Assembly: GCA_002440805.1 (NCBI GenBank) | Contig: DJVD01000198.1 | Coordinates: 1 to 13,379, forward strand | Direction of reading: 5' to 3' | From: Chloroflexi bacterium UBA6265 | Lineage (GTDB): Bacteria; Chloroflexota; Chloroflexia; Thermomicrobiales; UBA6265 | Length of the DNA: 13,379 nt | Shown: in pieces, positions 1 to 7,424 of the stretch | How the letters are laid out: the number at the start of each line of letters is the position of its first letter | Position numbering within the stretch: position 1 is the first letter of the stretch | Made by a program: the position numbers and the translations under genes | The notes under the pieces: model-generated | Databases searched by the model: none | Told to the model about the DNA's origin: nothing | The model's input: the letters and a program-made list of their open reading frames with translations, nothing else

Positions 1-1074
1 ATCGCGATGATCGTCTGGGCAAGCGATCCGGCTCTCTGGAGGACCGCCATCGACTATCGCGGTCCTTCGATGTGGCACTCGCTCATATTTATGGGAGTGG
101 CTTTTCTCGACGCGGTGAGCCGGCAGCGACGAACCAGCGAAGGCACACGAACCCGACTCCGGGTGACCAACGTTGGTGCCGCCATCTTTTGCGTGGTGAT
201 TGTGCTCCAGAGCCTGGGGTGGAATGGCGAACTCGACAAGATGCGGAACGCCATGGCGCAGTCCGAAGGAGGGTGTATTGCCGCCGAATCACTGCCCGGA
301 TTTGTAGACAGCCCCCTGAATTTCTGGAGCCTGCCGGCTGCCTCAATCGGTATCCAATCCACCGCCCCAAATTTCGTGGTGCTGCCAGAACACCTGTGTA
401 CCATCGCGATCGCATCCGGGCGGATCCCGATGGACCTGGTCAACCCTACGCTCGATACACCGGGACGATTCGTCAACATGTTCCACCTGCGCTCGCGCGT
501 GGCCGATGTTGGAACCTGTTGGCAAGCATACGAAGCCGGTTGGCACGACCTGGAGATCCAGAACAACGAAACCCGGCGCTGGTCCACGGGTACAGGCGCG
601 GTGATCGTGGTCATGGATGAAGCCGGTCAGGTGAAACTTCGCGGTCTCCTCGATTCAATCGAACGGCCCAATGAGGTGAAAATCCGGGTTAACGGAGTTG
701 TGCAACGATCAATTCCGGTAGAAACGGATCGCTACAAGCCGCTGGACGGCGTCGTTCTCACGCTGAACCAGGGACCGAACCTGGTCGAGTTTGTCAGCAT
801 GCGACCGGCCTCGACCGTGGAAAACGATCCGCGCCAACTGGCGATCGCGGTCGTCAATCTGGAGTTGATCTCGGTTGCCACCGACGACCTGTGTACCTGG
901 CGAGACGATCCGGCCGAACGTCCCAAGATAACCACACAGCCGGTGATCGTACCGCCATCGCAGGTATCGTTGCCCGTCGCTACCCCGTCAGCTTCGCCCC
1001 AACCCGCCACACCGGTCGCAATCAGCCAGCATGCATCGCCCGACCCTACTTTGCGAATAGCACCACCGCTGTGA
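1..1074 (+). CDS. C-terminal part of a membrane protein, 5' end outside the window
   Basis: The reading frame is open from base 1. The first ATG (base 7) has no visible ribosome-binding site inside the window, so the gene probably begins upstream and this is its C-terminal part. Counting from that ATG, two hydrophobic segments lie near residues 21-37 and 53-72. A soluble region of about 280 residues follows, containing scattered Trp and Cys. Residues about 180-290 (GWHDLE, a Trp before a Gly-rich turn, VNG, a Pro-Asn turn, DPRQLAIAV) resemble the beta-rich tail seen after the membrane part of some GT39/ArnT-like glycosyltransferases of Chloroflexota and Actinobacteria. The last 45 residues are rich in Pro, Ala, Thr and Ser and look disordered. 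The catalytic part, if there is one, is not in view, so no enzyme activity is assigned. The gene converges with the importer operon across 157 bases. Confidence 0.6.
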   Translation: MAMIVWASDPALWRTAIDYRGPSMWHSLIFMGVAFLDAVSRQRRTSEGTRTRLRVTNVGAAIFCVVIVLQSLGWNGELDKMRNAMAQSEGGCIAAESLPGFVDSPLNFWSLPAASIGIQSTAPNFVVLPEHLCTIAIASGRIPMDLVNPTLDTPGRFVNMFHLRSRVADVGTCWQAYEAGWHDLEIQNNETRRWSTGTGAVIVVMDEAGQVKLRGLLDSIERPNEVKIRVNGVVQRSIPVETDRYKPLDGVVLTLNQGPNLVEFVSMRPASTVENDPRQLAIAVVNLELISVATDDLCTWRDDPAERPKITTQPVIVPPSQVSLPVATPSASPQPATPVAISQHASPDPTLRIAPPL

Positions 1075-1231
1075 TCCAGATGCGGCTCACGTGGGCCGGT
1101 CCACATCGAGGGAGTTTCTGAGGACCAGGTTGATCGACTCCTGGAGATATCCGTTCGGAACCTTACGATCCGTCCAGCCGCCGGCTCGTTGCCGTGCTTC
1201 AACGTGGCCGAGCTTGCCCGGTAGCGACGTA
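1075..1231. other. Short convergent intergenic region
   Basis: This spacer separates the stop codons of two convergent genes: the plus-strand membrane protein gene and the minus-strand OppC-type permease gene. Only short, imperfect inverted repeats are visible, such as CCAGG/CCTGG around 1122-1145. No hairpin followed by a T-tract was found, so no terminator is called. I see no convincing gene here. Confidence 0.5.
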
Positions 1232-2197
1232 TTATCCGCGCTTCATCCACGGGTCTACCGCATCGCGCAAGCCATCGCCGAGGAAATTGAACGCCAGGAC
1301 GGTGAGCGAAAGCGTCACTGCCGGGAATACCAGCATGAACTGGTGTGTACGCATGTTGGGAATGGCCTCGGCGATCATTAGCCCCCAGCTCGGCATCGGC
1401 GGAATCACGCCCAGGCCAAGGAAGCTAATGCCGGCTTCATACAGGATGGCGCCCGGAATCCCCAGCGTACTGGCGACCACCACTGGTGCGAGCGTGTTCG
1501 GCAACACATGACGCATGAGGATGCGACTGTCCTGGGCGCCGGCACTGCGGGCAGCTTCCACGAACTCCCGCTCCTTCAAACTCATCGCCCCGGCGCGAAC
1601 GATACGTGCTACCGTCAACCAACCGATGAGTCCAAGGCCGATGTACACGCCGATGAGCCCGCCCGTGCGTGTATCCAGCCGGGCCACTGCTGCCAGCCAA
1701 CCATCCTGATCGCTACCAAGCGCAAGCTGCCCTCGCAGGAATGTCATGATCACGACCACGAACAGCAGGTTCGGCATGGCATACAACACATCCACCACGC
1801 GCATGATCACCATGTCCCAAGCACGTCCGAAGTAGCCGGCCATAGCGCCCAGCGGCACGCCAATGACGATAATCACCAATTGCACCACGATGCCCACGGT
1901 GAGGCTCACCCGTGCGCCAAACACCAATCTGGCCAAGATATCGCGCCCCAACTGGTCTGTACCCATCGGATGCGACCAACTCGGGCCCTGGGTTACCAGG
2001 TCGTAATCCTGCTGGGAATACGAGTACGGGATCAGCAGCGGGCCGAACGCTGCGGCCAAAATCAGAAAACCCAGGTACCACATGGAAACAAGTGCGAGTT
2101 TGTTCTTGCGAAGGCGTCGGAACGCACTTCTCCACAAGCCTTCAATCTCATGGAGGGATTCCCGGTTCTTCGCCGCCGACAACGTAGTGGATGCCAT
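1232..2197 (-). CDS. Oligopeptide/dipeptide ABC importer permease, OppC/DppC type
   Basis: This is the second inner-membrane permease of a peptide-class ABC importer. It would pair with the OppB-type protein encoded just upstream. The 321 residues match the usual length. A cytoplasmic N-terminus (LWRSAFRRLRKNK, about 21-33) precedes the first membrane helix at 36-55. The family hallmark HPMGTDQLGRDILAR spans 76-90. The EAA cytoplasmic loop that docks on the ATPase (EFVEAARSAGA...RHVLPN) is at 211-234. The terminal FNFLGDGLRDAVDP is at 303-316. The loop around 155-180 (GQLALGSDQDGWLAAVARLD) is longer than in the enteric proteins. The ATG is preceded by GAGAGGA at good spacing. Only 18 bases separate it from the stop of the OppB-type gene, so the two are almost certainly co-transcribed. 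Exact substrate is unknown. Confidence 0.95.
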   Translation of the reverse strand: MASTTLSAAKNRESLHEIEGLWRSAFRRLRKNKLALVSMWYLGFLILAAAFGPLLIPYSYSQQDYDLVTQGPSWSHPMGTDQLGRDILARLVFGARVSLTVGIVVQLVIIVIGVPLGAMAGYFGRAWDMVIMRVVDVLYAMPNLLFVVVIMTFLRGQLALGSDQDGWLAAVARLDTRTGGLIGVYIGLGLIGWLTVARIVRAGAMSLKEREFVEAARSAGAQDSRILMRHVLPNTLAPVVVASTLGIPGAILYEAGISFLGLGVIPPMPSWGLMIAEAIPNMRTHQFMLVFPAVTLSLTVLAFNFLGDGLRDAVDPWMKRG

Positions 2198-2215
2198 GAT
2201 TGTCCTCTCAGGGAA

Positions 2216-3163
2216 CTATCGGGTGATACGCGGATCAAGCAGCGGATAGATCAGGTCCACGATCAGGTTCATCAGCGTGATCACGAAACCGAAAAGCAGC
2301 ACCGTGCCCAACACCACCGGATAATCGCGGGTGGAGATCGAGGTGACGAAATATCGCCCCAGTCCGGGCACGCCGGAAATGGTTTCGACAAAGAAGGAGC
2401 CGGTGATGATATCGGCAAACACCACGCCCCCCACCGTCACGACCGGCAACAGCGCGTTGCGTAGCGCATGCCGGATGATTACGGCGCGATCTTTCAGTCC
2501 CTTGGAGCGGGCCGTCCTCACGTAGTCCGTTGTGAGCACATCCAGCAGGCTTGATCGCGTATATCGCGCCAGGATAGCCGCAGGGTAAAACGAGAGTGCC
2601 AGCGCGGGGATGATGATCTTGGTGCTGGCCACTCCATCCCAGCCATTGGTGGGCACCAATCCTAGGTAACTGGCAAGAAAAAGCACCAGCAAACTGGCCA
2701 CAACATAGCTTGGCGTGGAAATACCGATAATGGCGAGGAAACTGGAAAGATAGGCGATCCAGGTATTGTGCTTCACGGCACCTATGGTACCGAGCGTGAT
2801 CCCGGCAATCACCGCTAATACCATCGCGACAATGCCCAACTGCAGCGACGTGGGGAACGTATCGATGATGATATCGGTGACGGTGCGGGAACGGCTGGTG
2901 AAACTCGGGCCGAAATCGCCCCGCAACACATTGGTCAGGTAGTCTATGTACTGTTTCCACAAGGGATCGTTCAAGCCATACGCCTCATTCAGGCGATCGG
3001 TGACCGCCTTCGGCATTGGCTTGTCCTGGTTGCTCCATGGACTCCCCGGGGTGGCATGAATCAGGAAGAAGGTAATTGTATAAATGGCGAGCATTGTTGG
3101 AAATATCAACAATATCCGCCGAATCGTATAAGCAGACCGACTCAAGATTTCATCCCCACCCAC
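2216..3163 (-). CDS. Oligopeptide/dipeptide ABC importer permease, OppB/DppB type
   Basis: This is the first permease subunit of the importer. Its 315 residues show the OppB layout. The first helix (about 15-35) ends in HATPGSPW. A periplasmic loop contains AYGLNDPLWKQY (61-72) and RGDFGPS (81-87). The EAA loop, DYVRTARSKGLKDRAV...ALRN, is at 213-236. The C-terminal hallmark FVETISGVPGLGRYF spans 258-272, and the end is LIYPLLDPRIT. The start given is a GTG. An alternative is the TTG at 3145, which has a GGTGGGG stretch upstream and would remove six residues. The gene lies about 50 bases downstream of the binding-protein gene, after a large palindrome. It is followed at 18 bases by the OppC-type gene. 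Confidence 0.95.
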   Translation of the reverse strand: MGGDEILSRSAYTIRRILLIFPTMLAIYTITFFLIHATPGSPWSNQDKPMPKAVTDRLNEAYGLNDPLWKQYIDYLTNVLRGDFGPSFTSRSRTVTDIIIDTFPTSLQLGIVAMVLAVIAGITLGTIGAVKHNTWIAYLSSFLAIIGISTPSYVVASLLVLFLASYLGLVPTNGWDGVASTKIIIPALALSFYPAAILARYTRSSLLDVLTTDYVRTARSKGLKDRAVIIRHALRNALLPVVTVGGVVFADIITGSFFVETISGVPGLGRYFVTSISTRDYPVVLGTVLLFGFVITLMNLIVDLIYPLLDPRITR

Positions 3164-3175
3164 ATGTTGGCAGAA

Positions 3176-3205
3176 GAGAGCGGGTGGCGTACGCCACCCG
3201 CTCTC
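3176..3205 (-). terminator. Perfect 30-bp palindrome between binding-protein and permease genes
   Basis: The 15-base arm from GAGAGCGGG through GGCGT is followed directly by its exact reverse complement, giving a GC-rich stem with only the innermost bases left for the loop. It lies about 10 bases after the stop of the solute-binding protein gene and 13 bases before the first permease start. No run of T follows on the minus strand, so it is not a textbook intrinsic terminator. Similar hairpins between binding-protein and permease genes (for example malE-malF) protect the upstream mRNA or cause partial termination, so that the binding protein is made in excess. That role is inferred here from position. 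Confidence 0.75.
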
Positions 3206-3214
3206 GAAACATCA

Positions 3215-4963
3215 CTAGTGCGCGGCGATCTTTGGCAGGCGCAAGTGTGCGTACGCCAGGATTGGCTGAACATGGAAGTCCACCAACCACGGCTTCACAG
3301 CCACCGATGCTACCCCGCGATACACCGGGATGTAGGCAGCATCGTGCACCAACAGCACCTCTGCCTGGCGATAGAGTTCGTTGCGCGCATCGGCATCCGT
3401 TTCGGATACTGCCTCGGCGCACAGCGCATCGTACTCTTCGTTCTTCCAGCTCAGGTAGTAATGATCGGACGCACTGATGAAGTTCTGGTTGTGCCAGTTG
3501 GACGGATCAGCGAAGTCCGATCCCCAGGTGCCGTACTTGGTGTTGAACGGCTGATCGCCACGGCTGCTGACGTAATCGGAATACGCTGCAGCATCGATCG
3601 GGTTCAGCTTGACCTTGATACCAAGCACTTCGGGCCAACGCTGCTCGAGGTATTCCGCAACCAACTTGATCTCATTGGTAACGCGGTAGCTGTATTCCAA
3701 CTCAATAGTTGCAGGGTCGATGCCCGAGGCCTCGAGGGCAGCCTTGGCGGCCTCCTCGCCCACCGGGTTCACGGCTTCCGGATTGTTCCCCGGGATATCT
3801 GCCGGAATCACATTGAGCGCCGGCACGGCCGTGCCCTTCAGGATCGTGGTGGCAATGACATCGCGATCGATGGCGGCGTACAGTGCGCGCCGGAAATCGG
3901 CATTGTCGGTTGGGGCAGTCTTGGTATCGCAGGTGACAAAGCGGCAGTTCGATTGCGCAAACTGATGAATGGTTGCCATTGCTTCCGAATCAGAAGCAAT
4001 GCGCTCGAGGTCGGAAGCGCTCGGCCAGGCGAAATCAAGCTCGTCGTTTTCGAAGCTGATGTATTCCTGGTCACTGTCGTCCGGGAAAATGGTGTATTCG
4101 GCGCGGGTAATCGTGGGCTTCTCGCCGTAATAATTCTCGCTTTGCTCGAGAATGATGCTCTGATCGTGATTCCATTCCACCATCTTGAACGGGCCGTTGG
4201 AGAGGATGGTCTCCGCTTCTACCCAGGCATCGCCGTGCTCTTCTACAATTGCCCTCGGCACCGGGTAGTAGGTCCAGGTGCTGGTGAGCAGCGGGAAGTA
4301 CGGGCAAGATGCTTCCATCTGCACCTGCAGTGTGACATCGTCGATGGCTGTCACACCGAGCTCATTGAAGTCCATTGGATCGGTGTCGGAATCGATCGCG
4401 AGACCGTTCTTGATCGGATGCATGGCTGGCCGATAAAGGCTGAGCGTATCCGGATCGAGCACGCGTTTCCAGGAGTATTCGAAATCGGCAGCTGTGATCG
4501 GATCGCCGTTGTTCCACGTCACATTGGGATTAAGGTGGAATGTGTACTCGGTGGCGTCCTCGTTCACGTCCCAGCTATCGGCACAACGCGGCACAACCTC
4601 GCCGGTCGCCATATCGATGCCGGTAAGGCCATCGAAGATGTTGAAGAAGATTCCGAGTTCGTCATAACCGGTACTGACACCGGGATCCATGCTCTTTGGC
4701 TCGGTCATTCCGAGGCGGATTACCTGCTCGTCGGCAAGCTCAACATCCCCGCCGGCGATATGCACACCGGGGGCCTCGCCCCCTGGCGTTGCCTCTGGTG
4801 TCGCTGCCTGACTGAAAACAGCTTTCGGGAAGACGTAGGCAAGGCCGGCAGCGCCGCCAACAGCCAATGCACGCTGCATCAGTGTGCGGCGGCTCTGTGG
4901 ACTGTGCATGGCATCGCTTAGCAGATCGTCCAGGTGGGATTGCATTTCGGGTCCAAGAGTCAT
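3215..4963 (-). CDS. Tat-exported solute-binding protein of a peptide-type ABC importer (SBP family 5, OppA-like)
   Basis: This is the extracytoplasmic receptor that captures the substrate and delivers it to the OppB/OppC permeases. The ATG at 4963 is preferred because GGAGGA (4971-4976) sits at ideal spacing. The longer frame starts at a TTG overlapping that site. The product has 582 residues. An N-terminal stretch precedes a twin-arginine motif, SRRTLM (24-29), then a hydrophobic core (32-44) and a likely cleavage site after FSQA (about 53). There is no lipobox Cys, so the mature protein is not an obvious lipoprotein. Family-5 features follow: EPKSMDPG near the mature N-terminus, LTGIDMATGEVVPRCADSW, the VTWNNGDPITAADF...SWKRVLDP segment, and a C-terminal NELYRQAEVLLVHDAAYIPVY. 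It resembles oligopeptide binders, but the ligand cannot be read from sequence. It is the first gene of the operon, behind a strong promoter. Confidence 0.95.
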   Translation of the reverse strand: MTLGPEMQSHLDDLLSDAMHSPQSRRTLMQRALAVGGAAGLAYVFPKAVFSQAATPEATPGGEAPGVHIAGGDVELADEQVIRLGMTEPKSMDPGVSTGYDELGIFFNIFDGLTGIDMATGEVVPRCADSWDVNEDATEYTFHLNPNVTWNNGDPITAADFEYSWKRVLDPDTLSLYRPAMHPIKNGLAIDSDTDPMDFNELGVTAIDDVTLQVQMEASCPYFPLLTSTWTYYPVPRAIVEEHGDAWVEAETILSNGPFKMVEWNHDQSIILEQSENYYGEKPTITRAEYTIFPDDSDQEYISFENDELDFAWPSASDLERIASDSEAMATIHQFAQSNCRFVTCDTKTAPTDNADFRRALYAAIDRDVIATTILKGTAVPALNVIPADIPGNNPEAVNPVGEEAAKAALEASGIDPATIELEYSYRVTNEIKLVAEYLEQRWPEVLGIKVKLNPIDAAAYSDYVSSRGDQPFNTKYGTWGSDFADPSNWHNQNFISASDHYYLSWKNEEYDALCAEAVSETDADARNELYRQAEVLLVHDAAYIPVYRGVASVAVKPWLVDFHVQPILAYAHLRLPKIAAH

Positions 4964-4978
4964 TGCATCATCCTCCAA

Positions 4979-5030
4979 CGCTTCAAAAAGCGCGTGGTTT
5001 CAACAGGCAGCACAACCACACTGGTTGCGC
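4979..5030 (-). promoter_or_regulatory. Stem-loops in the 5' leader of the binding-protein mRNA
   Basis: The leader of about 100 bases contains two potential RNA hairpins. In mRNA sense, the first (5030-5010) has arms GCGCAACCA and UGGUUGUGC around a GUG loop, nine pairs with one G-U. The second (4992-4979) has arms CGCUU and AAGCG around UUUG, and ends two bases before the GGAGG ribosome-binding site. Neither has a terminal U-tract, so they look like stability or accessibility elements. Their function is not shown. Confidence 0.4.
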
Positions 5031-5072
5031 GCAAACAGATCATGGCGCCGTTGCCAAAGTGAGAATGTTCGC

Positions 5073-5101
5073 AATGTATCCCCGGGCACAATGCATGTCA
5101 A
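5073..5101 (-). promoter_or_regulatory. Sigma-70-type promoter for the importer operon
   Basis: On the minus strand, TTGACA (5101-5096) is a perfect -35 box. It is followed by exactly 17 bases and then TACATT (5078-5073), a five-of-six match to the -10 box. Transcription would begin near 5066, leaving a leader of about 100 bases before the ATG at 4963. It is the best promoter match I found in the window. It supports separate transcription of the importer operon from the upstream exporter gene. Confidence 0.8.
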
Positions 5102-5104
5102 TAG

Positions 5105-5137
5105 CGCTATGCCCTATTCCGCACGCAATACCCTATT
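5105..5137 (-). repeat. Pair of 14-bp direct repeats upstream of the importer promoter
   Basis: On the minus strand, AATAGGGTATTGCG (5137-5124) and AATAGGGCATAGCG (5118-5105) differ at two positions and start 19 bases apart, close to two helical turns. They end next to the -35 box. The palindrome ATAGCGCTAT (5101-5110) overlaps the nearer copy. Placement and phasing fit a dimeric activator or repressor site. Confidence 0.55.
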
Positions 5138-5155
5138 AATTGTGGTGACCGCAGG

Positions 5156-7051
5156 TCAGCTGGCAATTTCCGCTTCCAGGCGGGCCTGGGACGCATTGCT
5201 GAACTGGGTGTTGTACAGCTCGGCGTACCGGCCCCCGCGCTCGAGGAGTTCCAGGTGCGTGCCGCGCTCCAGGATGGTTCCCGCCTCGATCACGAGAATC
5301 TCATCGGCAGCGCGGATGGTGCTGAGCCGGTGCGCGATGACGAGCGCGGTACGACCCTTCAGGGCTTCGCCAAGGGCGTGCTGCACCGCGACTTCGCTTG
5401 TTGAATCGAGACTGGATGTCGCTTCGTCCAGGATAACCACCTGTGGCTCTGCCAGGAGCAACCGGGCAATGGCCAATCGCTGGCGCTCACCACCGGAAAA
5501 TCGGTAGCCACGCTCACCTACCACGGTATCGAGTTGCTCGGGCAGCGCCCGTATCAATGCTGTCAGGCGGACGCGATCCAGCACGTTCCAGATTTGCTCA
5601 TCGGAAATGCCGGTTTTGGCCATCACGAGGTTATCGCGCAACGGTTCGTGGAACATGTGGCCGTCTTGCGTCACCACACTTACTGTTTCGCGGATGGAGG
5701 CCAGCGATGCCTGACGGACATCAACACCGCCAATGGTGACCGAACCGGAATCCACATCGTAGAGGCGTGGCACCAGCTGGGAGATGGTGGATTTGCCAGC
5801 TCCAGACGAACCGACCAGGGCGATCATCTTGCCGGGCTCGACCTCGAATGAAATGCCGTGCAGAATCTCCTCGCCGCCGCGATCGTGGAACTCCACGCCC
5901 TCTTCCAGTGAAGGGAGCGAGACCTTATCCGCAGTGGGATAGCTGAAATGCACATCGCTAAAGGCCACTGCAGCCGGGCCATCCGGAATATCTATCGGGT
6001 TATCGGCTTCCTGAAGGATAGGCTCCAGATCAAGCACTTCGAACACCCGCTCGAAGCTCACGACCGCGCTCATCACATCGACACGCGCACCAGCCAACGC
6101 GGTGAGCGGTTGATACAGCCGCGTGAGCAACAGCGCCAACGAAACAACGGCACCTGGCTCAAGCGAACCGCGAATGGCATACCAGCCGCCAAGGCCATAC
6201 ACCAGCGCCAGGGCGAGTGAGGAAACCAGGGTGAGCGAAATCATGAACGAGGTTTGCGCCAGCGTGGTCTTCACACCCACATCGCGAACCACGCCCGCAC
6301 TGTGGGCAAAGCGCTTCAACTCTCCTGCGGGATCGCCATACAGCTTCACCAGTGTGGCGCCGCCGGCATTAAACCGTTCAGTCATGCGGCTGCCCATGTC
6401 TGCGTTCGCGTTGGCGGCTTCGCGTTGGTAGCGGGCTATAACCCGTCCCATTCGCTGGGCCGGAATCAGGAATACCGGCAGGAGCAATACGGCGAGCAGC
6501 GTAATCTGCCAACTGATGCTCACCATCACGCCAAGCGTTAGCGCCAGCATAACCAGGTTGCTCACCAGCCCGGACAGCGTGCTCGCAAAAGCGCGCTGGG
6601 CGCCAATAACATCGTTATTCAGGCGACTTACCAGTGATCCGGTACGGGTGCGCAGGAAGAAAGCAACCGGCTGACTCTGGACGTGTTCGTAAAGGGTGGT
6701 GCGGAGATCGAAGATGAGCCCTTCACCGATCCGCGAACTCAGCCAGCGCGCCGCGAGGCCGAGGCCGGCCTCCAGAATTGCGATCACAGCGATCGTGATC
6801 GCCAGCAGGATGACGGTGCGCTCGGACGTGCCGCCGACGATGGCATCCACCACCCGACCAGCGAGCACCGGCGTAGCAACGGCCAGCACGGCGATGATGA
6901 CGCTGACAATCACGAATGCGATGATGAGCTTAAGATGCGGCTTGCCAAACTGCATGATGCGGCGAACGGTTTGGCGGGACGTGCGATGGTTCTTCAACTC
7001 TGCGCCGCGAATAGAATTGTGCATGGATTGACGCATGCCCATTTGTTGCAT
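5156..7051 (-). CDS. Half-size ABC exporter: membrane domain fused to ATPase domain
   Basis: The 631 residues join a type-IV exporter membrane domain (six helices, about 40-340) to a nucleotide-binding domain, as in MsbA/MdlB/LmrA-type proteins that work as dimers. In the ATPase domain I see the A-loop Tyr371, Walker A GSSGAGKST (414-422), Q-loop Gln462, signature FSGGERQRLAIAR (518-530), Walker B VVILDE with catalytic Glu543, D-loop SSLD, and the switch His574 in IAHRLST. All key residues are present. About 20 extra residues (VSLPSLEEGVEFHDRGGEE, about 377-395) separate the A-loop from the first strand before Walker A. As I recall, a similar VSLxSLE insert occurs in many actinobacterial and Chloroflexota exporters. 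The transported compound (lipid, drug or peptide) is unknown. No strong ribosome-binding site precedes the ATG at 7051. In-frame ATGs at 7042 and 7024 are alternatives. Confidence 0.93.
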   Translation of the reverse strand: MQQMGMRQSMHNSIRGAELKNHRTSRQTVRRIMQFGKPHLKLIIAFVIVSVIIAVLAVATPVLAGRVVDAIVGGTSERTVILLAITIAVIAILEAGLGLAARWLSSRIGEGLIFDLRTTLYEHVQSQPVAFFLRTRTGSLVSRLNNDVIGAQRAFASTLSGLVSNLVMLALTLGVMVSISWQITLLAVLLLPVFLIPAQRMGRVIARYQREAANANADMGSRMTERFNAGGATLVKLYGDPAGELKRFAHSAGVVRDVGVKTTLAQTSFMISLTLVSSLALALVYGLGGWYAIRGSLEPGAVVSLALLLTRLYQPLTALAGARVDVMSAVVSFERVFEVLDLEPILQEADNPIDIPDGPAAVAFSDVHFSYPTADKVSLPSLEEGVEFHDRGGEEILHGISFEVEPGKMIALVGSSGAGKSTISQLVPRLYDVDSGSVTIGGVDVRQASLASIRETVSVVTQDGHMFHEPLRDNLVMAKTGISDEQIWNVLDRVRLTALIRALPEQLDTVVGERGYRFSGGERQRLAIARLLLAEPQVVILDEATSSLDSTSEVAVQHALGEALKGRTALVIAHRLSTIRAADEILVIEAGTILERGTHLELLERGGRYAELYNTQFSNASQARLEAEIAS

Positions 7052-7124
7052 GGAAGTGATACCCTAACGCTGGATTTTAGGCCGATGTGCCTCAAACCAT
7101 TGTACGGCGGATTGGAATTGCAGG

Positions 7125-7295
7125 ATGTATTTCGCGCTCCTCATGGGCACCTTCGTGATTGGCACTGCCGCCATGCTGGGCATCATGGGGGCACGGCAAT
7201 GGAAGATGGGCTACCGCGTGGCGGGTGGCCTAAGCCTGATGGTAGTGGCTGCTATCGTGGTAGGTGGCGCGCTGATGCTGCTGTATTCGAGTTAA
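7125..7295 (+). CDS. Small two-helix membrane protein (intact copy, 56 aa)
   Basis: I do not recognise this family. The 56-codon frame encodes two hydrophobic segments, about residues 2-23 and 32-54, joined by a short basic loop (ARQWKMGYR, 23-31). This is a helical hairpin whose loop would face the cytoplasm by the positive-inside rule. It is supported as a real gene by a second, diverged copy at 10178-10333 whose differences fall largely at third codon positions or are conservative. The ribosome-binding site is weak (AGG abuts the ATG). The next Met, at 7143, is where similarity to the second copy begins, so the conserved core is MGTF to the end. It is divergent from the exporter gene and convergent with the NTPase regulator. 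Confidence 0.65.
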   Translation: MYFALLMGTFVIGTAAMLGIMGARQWKMGYRVAGGLSLMVVAAIVVGGALMLLYSS

Positions 7296-7424
7296 CGGAA
7301 TTCGAACCAGGCGATTCGCCGGGAACCTTGCTGGCAGGAATCAGCCAGACGCGTCATGTAATTGCACGGCAACTCACTGCCAGTACCCATCATCTATCTA
7401 TCCACCGTGCCTGGATCCCCGGTT

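Noticed and set aside
1508..2464. 318-codon plus-strand frame overlapping both permease genes
   Set aside because: It is very rich in His, Gln and Arg, has no domain, and runs antisense across two well-supported permease genes and their junction.
3056..4921. 621-codon open frame on the plus strand antisense to the binding-protein gene
   Set aside because: The minus strand encodes a complete family-5 binding protein with a Tat signal, ribosome-binding site and promoter. The antisense frame has no recognisable domain and is a by-product of codon bias.
5146..5158. TGACC/GGTCA hairpin at the exporter stop codon as a terminator
   Set aside because: The stem is only five pairs, overlaps the stop codon, and is not followed by a T-tract, so I could not support it as a terminator.
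7307..7322. GGCGA/TCGCC dyad as a terminator for the small protein
   Set aside because: Only one base separates the arms, so the usable stem is about three pairs. No T-tract follows.
7293..7325. tRNA-like T-loop, GGTTCGAAT on the minus strand
   Set aside because: The five bases on each side do not pair, and no acceptor or anticodon arm can be built around it.
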